Counted from the first letter of the stretch, positions 1 to 6,365 are shown. The stretch: 7,582 nt of DNA from Streptococcus hyointestinalis (GCF_900459405.1 NZ_UHFN01000003.1:1-7582); one strand, 5' to 3'. Notes: generated by a model not told the origin, from the letters alone. A program made the numbers and translations.

Positions 1-2654
1 AATCAATTTCAGAATCTGTGTCTGAGTCAGTCTCAGAATCAGTATCAGAGTCAATCTCAGAATCTGTATCCGAGTCAGTCTCAGAGTCAATCTCAGAATC
101 TGTATCCGAGTCCGTTTCAGAGTCAATCTCTGAGTCAGTGTCTGAATCCGTTTCAGAATCAATTTCAGAATCCGTATCCGAGTCAATTTCTGAGTCAGTA
201 TCCGAGTCAATCTCAGAGTCAGTCTCAGAATCAATTTCCGAGTCAGTTTCAGAATCTGTATCCGAGTCAGTATCTGAGTCAGTATCAGAATCCGTGTCTG
301 AGTCAATCTCAGAATCAATTTCAGAATCTGTATCTGAGTCAGTCTCAGAGTCAGTATCTGAATCAGTAGCGAGTCAGTGTCTGAATCCGTATCAGAATCA
401 ATTTCAGAATCTGTATCTGAGTCAATCTCAGAATCTGTATCCGAGTCAGTGTCTGAATCCGTATCAGAATCAATCTCAGAATCTGTATCCGAGTCAGTAA
501 GTGAGTCCGTTTCCGAATCCGTCTCAGAGTCAATCTCCGAATCCGTGTCTGAGTCAGTATCAGAGTCAATCTCAGAATCTGTATCCGAGTCAGTCTCAGA
601 ATCAATCTCAGAATCTGTGTCTGAGTCCGTCTCAGAGTCCGTCTCAGAATCCATTTCAGAATCTGTATCTGAGTCAATCTCTGAGTCCGTCTCAGAATCA
701 GTCAGCGAGTCAGTGTCTGAATCCGTTTCAGAGTCAATCTCAGAATCAGTAAGCGAGTCAGTGTCTGAATCCGTCTCAGAATCCGTGTCTGAGTCAATTT
801 CAGAATCTGTGTCAGAGTCAGTCTCAGAATCCGTGTCTGAGTCAATTTCTGAGTCAGTAAGCGAGTCAGTGTCAGAATCTGTATCCGAGTCAGTAAGTGA
901 GTCCGTCTCAGAATCCGTGTCTGAGTCAATTTCAGAATCTGTGTCAGAGTCAGTCTCAGAATCCGTGTCTGAGTCAATTTCAAGAATCAGTATCCGAGTC
1001 CGTTTCAGAATCAGTATCTGAGTCAGTGTCTGAATCCGTTTCAGAATCTGTATCTGAGTCAATCTCTGAAGTCAGTATCAGAATCAGTAAGCGAGTCAGT
1101 AAGTGAGTCCGTTTCGGAATCCGTCTCCGAATCAGTATCAGAGTCAATTCTCAGAATCTGTATCCGAGTCCGTTTCAGAGTCAGTATCAGAGTCAATTTC
1201 AGAATCCGTGTCTGAGTCAGTATCTGAATCCATCTCAGAATCAATTTCAGAATCTGCGTCTGAATCCGTTTCAGAATCCGTTTCAGAATCAGTATCTGAG
1301 TCAATCTCAGAATCTGTGTCAGAGTCCGTCTCAGAATCCGTATCCGAGTCAATTTCAGAATCCGTGTCTGAGTCAGTATCTGAATCCATCTCAGAATCAA
1401 TTTCAGAATCTGTCTGAATCCGTTTCAGAATCCGTTTCAGAATCAATCTCAGAATCAGTATCAGAATCCGTATCTGAGTCAATCTCAGAATCTGTATCCG
1501 AGTCAGTATCCGAGTCAATTTCAGAATCCGTGTCTGAGTCAGTATCTGAATCCATCTCAGAATCAATTTCAGAATCTGTGTCTGAATCCGTTTCAGAATC
1601 CATCTCAGAATCTGTGTCAGAGTCCGTCTCAGAATCTGTATCCGAGTCAATCTCAGAATCTGTATCCGAGTCAGTATCCGAGTCAATTTCAGAATCCATC
1701 TCAGAATCAATTTCAGAATCTGTGTCTGAATCCGTTTCAGAATCCATCTCAGAATCCGTGAGTGAATCTGTATCCGAGTCCATCTCAGAATCCGTAAGTG
1801 AATCAGTATCAGAGTCAATCTCCGAGTCAGTTAGCGAATCTGTATCTGAATCCATCTCCGAGTCAGTTAGCGAATCTGTATCCGAATCCATCTCAGAATC
1901 TGTTTCAAGCTCAGAATCAGTATCAGCGTCTGAATCAGTATCAACATCTGAATCAGTAAGTAGCTCAGAATCAGTCTCAACATCTGAATCAGTAAGTAGC
2001 TCAGAGTCAGTATCAACGTCTGAATCAGTAAGTAGCTCAGAGTCAGTGTCATCATCTGAATCAGTAAGTAGCTCAGAATCAGTATCAACATCTGAATCAG
2101 TATCAAGCTCAGAATCTGTTTCAAGTTCAGAGTCAGTGTCATCATCTGAATCAGTATCAAGCTCAGAATCAGTTTCAAGCTCAGAGTCAGTATCAACGTC
2201 TGAGTCAGTATCAAGCTCAGAATCAGTATCAGCGTCTGAATCAGTAAGTAGCTCAGAGTCAGTATCATCATCTGAATCAGTAAGCAGCTCAGAATCTGTC
2301 TCAACATCTGAATCAGTAAGTAGCTCAGAATCAGTATCAAGCTCAGAGTCAGTCTCAAGTTCTGAATCAGTCTCAAGTTCAGAATCAGTAAGCAGTTCAG
2401 AGTCAGTCTCAAGCTCAGAATCAGTTTCATCATATGAGTCAGTCTCATCATCAGAATCAGTATCAGTATCAAGCTCAGAGTCATCTTCTAACAACCACAG
2501 CACAAGCGAAACGCCACGTCAAAAACCAGCAAATGCTAAATTGCCAAGTACAGGTGACGACGCTTCTAGTGCAGATCTTCTAGGAAGTGGCGCTCTATTT
2601 GGAGCCTTCCTCCTTGGTAAGAAGAAAAAGAAAAAAGCAGATGATGAAGCTTAA
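1..2654 (+). CDS. Serine-rich repeat glycoprotein adhesin (Fap1-like), C-terminal part, 5' end outside window, frameshifted
   Basis: This is the stalk and anchor of a serine-rich repeat surface protein. Proteins of this family are O-glycosylated, exported by the accessory Sec system and attached to peptidoglycan by sortase, where the long stalk holds an N-terminal binding region off the cell; that region lies left of the window. The visible protein is almost wholly Ser/Glu/Val/Ile, then a linker ([17 protein letters not shown]), LPSTG, a short hydrophobic stretch and a KKKKKK tail. Five indels break the frame: one A missing near 368, an extra A at 982-983, an extra A at 1069-1070, an extra T at 1148-1149 and two bases missing near 1412. 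They sum to zero, so the first segment and the final 1418-2654 segment share one frame, which suggests sequencing error in a repeat. The [E/V/I]-S dipeptide pattern resembles Fap1 of S. parasanguinis; the exact ortholog cannot be fixed without the N-terminus. Confidence 0.9.
3..1904 (+). repeat. Tetrapeptide SES[V/I] repeat array (12-nt DNA period)
   Basis: About 158 tandem tetrapeptides Ser-Glu-Ser-Val or Ser-Glu-Ser-Ile, continuing past the left edge. Each unit has the DNA form GAR-TCN-GTN/ATH-TCN, so a GAATC or GAGTC core recurs every 12 bases. The third position varies between copies (GTA, GTG, GTC, GTT and ATC, ATT; TCA, TCT, TCC, AGT, AGC), so the protein is more uniform than the DNA. 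Longer DNA blocks also recur, at 132, 156 and about 168 bases, all multiples of 12. In this family such stalks carry O-linked glycans on serine. Confidence 0.95.
1905..2462 (+). repeat. Hexapeptide S[S/T/A]SESV repeat array (18-nt DNA period)
   Basis: Thirty-one tandem hexapeptides follow the tetrapeptide array without a break. Twenty-two are SSSESV, six STSESV, two SASESV and one the variant SSYESV (near 2433). Isoleucine disappears here and serine content rises. Codon choice also shifts, with many AGC and AGT serines (for example GTAAGTAGCTCA) and TCA almost everywhere else. No indel is seen in this array. It is the wall-proximal part of the stalk. Confidence 0.93.
2541..2651 (+). other. 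LPSTG cell wall sorting signal of the serine-rich repeat adhesin
   Basis: Leu-Pro-Ser-Thr-Gly is encoded at 2541-2555, followed by [21 protein letters not shown] and a KKKKKK run. Sortase A would cleave between Thr and Gly and link the protein to the wall. The hydrophobic stretch is short, and the protein ends in the acidic ADDEA after the lysines, whereas many family members end in the basic tail. Confidence 0.95.
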
Positions 2655-2680
2655 TCACTCTACTCATCATTGAGTAACAG

Positions 2681-2710
2681 AAAACCACCTCCAAGCGGAG
2701 GTGGTTTTTT
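2681..2710 (+). terminator. Rho-independent terminator after the serine-rich repeat adhesin
   Basis: A perfect 12-bp stem, AAAACCACCTCC (2681-2692) with GGAGGTGGTTTT (2697-2708), closes on the loop AAGC and runs into a T tract ending at 2710. It lies 26 bases after the adhesin stop codon, so the adhesin is the last gene of its transcript here. The opposite strand also has a T4 run, so weak two-way function is possible. Confidence 0.93.
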
Positions 2711-2823
2711 AGCGCCAGATAAGTTTAGAAGTAAAGGGACGTTCTTGCTTAGTTGGGGAGATGGCTTGTCTAAAAAGCGCATTTGCCAAGCTCATAAGCG
2801 TGGTGGTCGATGGTTGGAAAGTC
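2711..2823. other. Unassigned stretch between adhesin terminator and IS66
   Basis: About 113 bases with no recognisable gene. The plus strand is open through it (reading includes SKGTFLLSWGDGLSKK), but the open frame begins in the terminator and runs into the IS66 terminus, there is no ribosome binding site, and I do not recognise the peptide. It may be a remnant of the original downstream DNA. Confidence 0.4.
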
Positions 2824-2846
2824 GTAACCGCCCAATAACAAGGTAT
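2824..2846 (+). repeat. IS66 terminal inverted repeat, tnpC side
   Basis: Twenty-three bases starting GTAACCGCCC and ending AACAAGGTAT match the reverse complement of 6183-6205 at 22 of 23 positions; the mismatch is A here against C in the partner at position 11. Confidence 0.93.
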
Positions 2847-2850
2847 GTTG

Positions 2851-2888
2851 AAAAGGCTCCAAAGTCCTGTCGACTCTGGAACCTTTTT
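2851..2888. terminator. Two-way hairpin terminator downstream of tnpC
   Basis: Arms 2851-2864 and 2874-2887 pair at 12 of 14 positions around a 9-base loop. It has T4 on the minus side and T5 on the plus side. It begins directly after the reconstructed tnpC stop codon (2889-2891) and lies just inside the IS66 terminus, so it would end tnpC transcripts and also block reading into the element from the adhesin side. Confidence 0.75.
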
Positions 2889-4398
2889 CTATTTGCACTT
2901 TTCTTGAATATTTTCAGCCCATGGTAAATAAGCCTCCAGAACTTCTTTTTTTTGCGAGCGTCTCTTCGTTAGGTAAGTGTTCTAGAAGATAGGTCATATA
3001 TTTCTCTGCATCAAGACCGTGTCGTTTAGCAGTTTCCAAAAGACTCAAAATGATAGCTGTCGACTTGGCCCCCTCAAAGCTTTGAGAGAACAGCCAATTT
3101 TTACGTCCCATCACCAAGGTCTTCATAGCCCTCTCAGCCATATTGTTGGACAGGACTAAATCGCCATCCGAGAGAACGGTTCGGAAGGTGGTTTCGTATT
3201 TGAGGCTATACTCCATTGCAGTACCCAATTTGGAACCTGGCAAAACGGCCTGATTGCGACACCAATTAAAGAACTCGTCCATCAAGGGTGCCAACTCTGT
3301 CTGGCGTTTATGTAGCCGTTCCTCAGTAGACAAGTCAGCCCAGTCATTCTCCAAGGAAAACAGGCGGTCGCAATAAGCTAATCCCTTAGCTCCTAAAGAA
3401 GTCTTGTCTGTCTTCTTAGGAGTCGCCTCAAAGAATTTTCTTCTGACATGAGCCCAACAGCCAACCAACTGAGCCTTGTCTAACTGCCGATAGGCTGACC
3501 ACATGTCACAGTGTACATAACCCGCATAACTCCAAGAAATTCCTCCACAACCAATCCACTCCGTCGTTTGTCATGATGATAGAGGGTAATTCCCTTTTTC
3601 TCATGCTTCCCAGACAAGAAAGTCCAGTAGAAGGTCAACTGGCTATCATTTTCTAAGACCTTGTAGGAAGTTTCATCCGCATGGAGAATAGGCTGCTCCA
3701 ACAATTTCTCGTGTAACAGATTATAAATCGGCTCGAAATAATACTGACTAGACTTGATGTGCCAGTTGGCCATTTCCTTGCGACTGATGGCAGACCAAGC
3801 TTGTTCCAATCCTCTTCCTGACGGTAATTGGGCACCTTCAGATTGAACTTCTGGTGAATGGTGTGGGCGATGATAGAGGCTGAGCCCAAGCTGTGTACCA
3901 AAGGTGCCTTAGGAACAGGAGCCTTGATAATCTTCGCTCAGATTCTTCTGACTACATGCCTGACACTTGTATGCGTGTTGAACATGGTCAATCCGCTTTA
4001 ATTGTGCAGGAATAAAGACCAATTCTTGTCGTTGAACAGCTGAGCCAATCTCCTTCAACTGACCATGACAGTCTGGACAGGTACAATCTTCGCCCTGCAA
4101 TTCGTGATGAACAATCTCTGGAGTGAATTGGCTGAAAATAGCCTGACGAACTCCCTTAGCTTTCTTGCGTTTATAGGTAATCGTTTCTGTTTCAACTGGG
4201 TAAGTCAGCTTCTTCTTCAGGGAGAATTTCATCCCCAAACAAGCTCAGCTGACCTGGTTGATACACAACCTTCTCTGATGATTTTCCGTAGAGTTTCTGT
4301 CTCAGATACTCAACCTGTTCACGAAGGAGGCTCAACTCGTTGGTAAGTTGTTCAATCGTTGAGGTCTGTTGTTTAATAATTGCCAATAACTCATCCAT
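2889..4398 (-). pseudogene. tnpC: IS66 family transposase TnpC, five frameshifts
   Basis: This is the DDE transposase of the IS66 element. The start at 4398 has AAGGAGG (4408-4414) nine bases upstream. Domains in order: an N-terminal leucine-rich coiled coil (LLAIIKQQTSTIEQLTNELS) ending in LYGKSSEK, a CxxC...CxxC zinc-binding region (CPDC, CQAC), and a catalytic core with D in LHADETSY, D in HCDMWSAY and E in NNMAERAMK. Breaks: extra base in GGG at 4198-4200, about two bases missing near 3935, one missing near 3788, one missing near 3531, and an extra T in the T8 run 2946-2953. Correcting them gives 503 residues, normal for the family, ending EVLEAYLPWAENIQEKCK with a TAG at 2889-2891. As it stands the last long segment stops at 2914. 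All catalytic residues survive, so the breaks may be sequencing errors. Confidence 0.9.
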
Positions 4399-4425
4399 AC
4401 GCTCGAACCTCCTTCTTTTTATCTC

Positions 4426-4455
4426 ATTATACACAAAGAAAGGCCATGATTTCAA
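4426..4455 (-). promoter_or_regulatory. Candidate promoter for tnpC
   Basis: On the minus strand TTGAAA (4450-4455) and a perfect TATAAT (4426-4431) are separated by 18 bases, just upstream of the tnpC ribosome binding site. The -35 box overlaps what was the tnpB stop codon before the IS30 insertion. It would let tnpC be transcribed although IS30 now separates it from tnpA and tnpB. Confidence 0.55.
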
Positions 4456-4490
4456 TAGAAATCACGACTTTTTGAAATATTTTTTTTTTT

Positions 4491-4508
4491 TTGTCAAGTC
4501 AAGTGCAA
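4491..4508 (+). repeat. IS30 inverted repeat, transposase 3' side
   Basis: TTGTCAAGTCAAGTGCAA matches the reverse complement of 5606-5623 (TTGTAAAATGAAGTGCAA) at 15 of 18 positions, with the inner eight bases identical. Confidence 0.8.
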
Positions 4509-4535
4509 GTTCATTGATAACTAGAGTTCCAGAGG

Positions 4536-5550
4536 TTAAGCTGTTTGGGCTAGCCCAAACAAAATATTTGCGGTTTTATACTTGTGAAGTCGTCTAGGTC
4601 TGTCATTGATAGCAGAGACGTAGTGATTGAGTTCTTCTGTCGTTAGTGAGTTAAGAGAGACACCTTTTGGGAAACTCTCTCAAGAGACCATTGAAATTTT
4701 CATTTGTTCCTCTTTCATGAGAAGCATAAGGATGGGCAAAATAGACTTCCACACCTTTTAAGTCTGACAAGCTACTGAACTCTGAGCCATTGTCCGATGT
4801 GATAGAGCGAATAGGGTACTGTGATAGTAGGCTCTTAACAGCCCTATTGATAGTTTCTGCTTGTTTATTAGCCAGTTTTACAGCGATGGCAAATCGTGTT
4901 TGACGCTCTACTAGAGTCATGACAACAGCTTCCCCTTTGGTCTTCTTGCCAAGAACCAAATCAATCTCCCAATGTCCAAATTCAGAGCGATTAGTAATAG
5001 TTTCTGGACGTTCTTCAATGGATTTTCCTAAGATTTTCTTCGTGGCCTTAGGCCTTACTTTAGACCGTTTTCGGATGCACACCATCTTAGGTAAATCAAT
5101 CGGTTTAACCCTCAACAGTCCGTCTTTGATGTAACGATACACTGTCTTGGTGGAAGGGATAACTTCCAGTGGATGTTTTTCTCGGTAAGTTTGAACAAAG
5201 CTATCGACACTGTGACAGCGAGTTTCGTTTTCAGGGCTTTCTCAGTTCCTTGAAGAAGGTCTGGGAGCAGTACGATAGTTTATGATAAGCACTTTTTCGA
5301 CGATTGGTTTCATAAACACGTTGACCACTGGAAAGTAAGTGAGTAGATTCGTTCCCGTTCTTATCTTGAACCTGAGAAACACTTCCTCGTTTGATTTCAC
5401 GACTGATGGTTGAGCGATGACGCCCAAGCAGACGAGCAATCTCAGAGGGGTTCTTACCCATCTTGAGATAGGCGCTGATTTCTCGCGTTCAGAGGCTGAA
5501 AGGTGTGAGTATAACGATTTTTTGGTAGAATGATTAGTGGACATGTTCAT
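4536..5550 (-). pseudogene. IS30 family transposase, three frameshifts
   Basis: DDE transposase of the nested element. The N-terminal helix-turn-helix is visible in NPSEIARLLGRHRSTISREI, and the integrase core has D in GHWEIDLVLGKK, D in SITSDNGSEF and E in GTNENFNGLLREF, the usual IS30 order. Breaks: one A missing from an A run at 5479-5481, one extra base in GGG at 5234-5236, and two bases missing at 4672-4674. Correcting them restores ELRKPENETRCHSVDSF and a C-terminus ending KYKTANILFGLAQTA with TAA at 4536-4538, giving 338 residues from the ATG at 5550. A second ATG at 5544 is possible; neither has a strong ribosome binding site. The indels sum to zero, so as with tnpC this may be an intact gene with sequence errors. 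Confidence 0.9.
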
Positions 5551-5579
5551 CTGCTTTCTATACTGAGTTGGGGAATTCT

Positions 5580-5588
5580 AGTATATCA
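5580..5588 (-). promoter_or_regulatory. Candidate extended -10 promoter of the IS30 transposase
   Basis: On the minus strand TGATATACT gives a TGn extension plus TATACT, about 30 bases upstream of the ATG at 5550 and inside the IS30 terminus. No clear -35 box is seen, which is common for extended -10 promoters. Confidence 0.4.
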
Positions 5589-5605
5589 CGAGCATGTCTT
5601 TTTTG

Positions 5606-5623
5606 TTGCACTTCATTTTACAA
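5606..5623 (-). repeat. IS30 inverted repeat, transposase 5' side
   Basis: Read on the minus strand it is TTGTAAAATGAAGTGCAA, the partner of 4491-4508. It also supplies the TAA that now ends tnpB (5618-5620). Confidence 0.8.
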
Positions 5624-5956
5624 CACGGGAATATTTATTTTTGGATTGATCGAAAATCCTTTCATGAGCCAGTCTACCTGTTCGGAAGTTAGAGCCTTGA
5701 CCTCTTCTTCATTGTTTGGCCAGGTCAATTTTCCATTTTCAAAACGTTTGTAAAGTAACCAAAATCCTTGTCCGTTCCAGTAAAGAGCTTTGAATCGGTC
5801 TTTTCGACCTCCGCAGAAGAGATAGACCTGACCTGAAAAGGGATCCAGATTGAATTGACTTTTGACAAGGTAGGCGAGAGAATCAATCCCTTGACGCATG
5901 TCCGTTTTCCCACAAACCAAGTAGACTTGACCTAAATCACTGAGTCGTATGGTCAT
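5618..5956 (-). CDS. tnpB: IS66 accessory protein TnpB, C-terminus replaced by the IS30 insertion
   Basis: A 112-residue IS66 Orf2 protein, essentially full length for a family of about 115 residues. It shows the family pattern VYLVCGKTDMRQGIDSLAYL near the start, then QVYLFCGGRKDRFKALYW and a C-terminal EQVDWLMKGF. Its precise role in IS66 transposition is unclear, although it is required in studied members. The start at 5956 overlaps the tnpA stop by 20 bases, suggesting coupled translation. The last residues (PVL and stop) come from the IS30 terminus. The original end can be reconstructed as KINISKSRDFY followed by TGA, the rest of which lies beyond IS30 near 4453-4482. No frameshift is seen. 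Confidence 0.9.
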   Translation of the reverse strand: MTIRLSDLGQVYLVCGKTDMRQGIDSLAYLVKSQFNLDPFSGQVYLFCGGRKDRFKALYWNGQGFWLLYKRFENGKLTWPNNEEEVKALTSEQVDWLMKGFSINPKINIPVL

Positions 5957-6122
5957 AGTGCAGTACCTTATCCAAAATCGTTTCCATTACTTCATAGTTG
6001 ATAGATTGGAAGAAAGTGACTTCTACTTTTCTGAGACGAATTTTCATCAGAATATCGTTTCTACCTTTCTTCTCAACACGGCGAGATTGGGGAATAGTCA
6101 ATGGGACGATGGGCTGTGACAT
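5937..6122 (-). CDS. tnpA: Short IS66 accessory protein TnpA (Orf1-like)
   Basis: A 61-residue protein, the first gene of the IS66 element. GGAGG (6131-6135) sits eight bases before the ATG, so the start is well supported. It is about half the size of many IS66 TnpA proteins and lacks their N-terminal helix-turn-helix; the part present (KIRLRKVEVTFFQSINYEVM) resembles the C-terminal part of the family. Only 60 bases separate it from the inverted repeat, so the short form is what this element carries. A TATACT (6153-6158, minus) upstream may be its -10 box. The assignment rests mainly on position. Confidence 0.65.
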   Translation of the reverse strand: MSQPIVPLTIPQSRRVEKKGRNDILMKIRLRKVEVTFFQSINYEVMETILDKVLHYDHTTQ

Positions 6123-6182
6123 AATAAAATCCTCCAGTTATGTTTTTCTAACAGTATACAGGAGGAGGGAGTGATTAGATAG

Positions 6183-6205
6183 ATACCTTGTTATGGGGCG
6201 GTTAC
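6183..6205 (-). repeat. IS66 terminal inverted repeat, tnpA side
   Basis: Reverse complement of 2824-2846 at 22 of 23 positions. It marks the right end of the IS66 element. Confidence 0.93.
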
Positions 6206-6221
6206 CCTTGAACATAAAGAA

Positions 6222-6246
6222 AGAGAGAACGAAGTTCGTCCTCTCT
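6222..6246. other. Hairpin in the strip between IS66 and the MucBP gene
   Basis: AGAGAG (6222-6227) pairs with CTCTCT (6241-6246) and ACGA with TCGT, around an AGT loop with one A/C mismatch. On the minus strand it is followed by a T-rich but interrupted stretch, so it is at best a weak or remnant terminator. The rest of 6206-6291 shows no gene. Confidence 0.5.
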
Positions 6247-6291
6247 AGATATTAGCTTTTCATCAACCCACTACAGTTGACAAAGAGCCAC

Positions 6292-6326
6292 AGAAAAAGA
6301 CAAACATCAATCGAGATGTTTGTCTT
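6292..6326 (-). terminator. Rho-independent terminator of the MucBP surface protein gene
   Basis: Read on the minus strand a perfect 12-bp stem (6297-6308 with 6315-6326) around a 6-base loop is followed by a T5 run. It lies 40 bases after the stop codon of the surface protein gene. Confidence 0.88.
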
Positions 6327-6333
6327 CATTCTG

Positions 6334-6355
6334 AAGAGGCAATATGCCTCTTTTT
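6334..6355 (+). terminator. Second hairpin between the MucBP gene stop and its terminator
   Basis: AAGAGGCA (6334-6341) pairs with TGCCTCTT (6345-6352) around ATA. The T tract is on the plus strand, so it would act on transcripts coming from the IS66 side, opposite to the nearby gene. On the minus strand it is simply a 3'-UTR hairpin. Confidence 0.55.
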
Positions 6356-6365
6356 ATTGTTACAA

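Larger units (their letters stand above)
4483..5629 (-). mobile_element. IS30 family insertion sequence nested in IS66 tnpB
   Basis: An element of about 1.15 kb with one transposase gene and imperfect 18-bp inverted repeats (4491-4508 and 5606-5623). AATATTT occurs on both sides (4476-4482 and 5630-5636), which fits a target duplication, although a T13 run at the left junction makes the exact edge uncertain; counting only the inverted repeats gives 4491-5623. The DNA on each side is IS66 tnpB sequence and rejoins in frame when the element is removed. Confidence 0.9.
2824..6205 (-). mobile_element. IS66 family insertion sequence, interrupted by an IS30 family element
   Basis: The element is bounded by 23-bp inverted repeats that begin GTAACCGCCC and differ at a single base. 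It carries the three-gene set of the family on the minus strand: tnpA (5937-6122), tnpB (5618-5956) and tnpC (2889-4398). Without the nested IS30 copy it would be about 2.2 kb, near the usual size for the family. IS66 elements normally make an 8-bp target duplication, but the flanks here (GGAAAGTC left, CCTTGAAC right) do not match, so flanking DNA may have been rearranged after insertion. Confidence 0.93.

Noticed and set aside
368..1412. Contingency-locus phase variation explaining the adhesin frame changes
   Set aside because: The indels are spread over five sites without a long homopolymer at most of them, and similar indels occur in unrelated genes, so error is the simpler reading.
363..1818. 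Several minus-strand Leu/Arg/Thr-rich open frames
   Set aside because: They are low-complexity shadows of the SES[V/I] repeats with no ribosome binding site or recognisable domain.
1..2462. CRISPR array or satellite-type noncoding repeat
   Set aside because: The 12- and 18-base periods are codon repeats in one long frame ending in an anchor; there are no spacers of unique sequence.
1403..2503. Long minus-strand open frame rich in Asp-Ser-Glu-Thr, resembling a serine-aspartate surface stalk
   Set aside because: It is the antisense of the serine-rich array. It has no start signal, sorting signal or terminator of its own, while the plus strand has a clear LPSTG anchor.
2670..2927. Plus-strand open frame of 85 residues after the adhesin
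   Set aside because: It starts just before the terminator, crosses the IS66 inverted repeat and overlaps the tnpC end; no ribosome binding site or family resemblance.
2824..6205. Composite transposon carrying cargo genes
   Set aside because: Everything inside is accounted for by IS66 and IS30 genes; there is no passenger gene.
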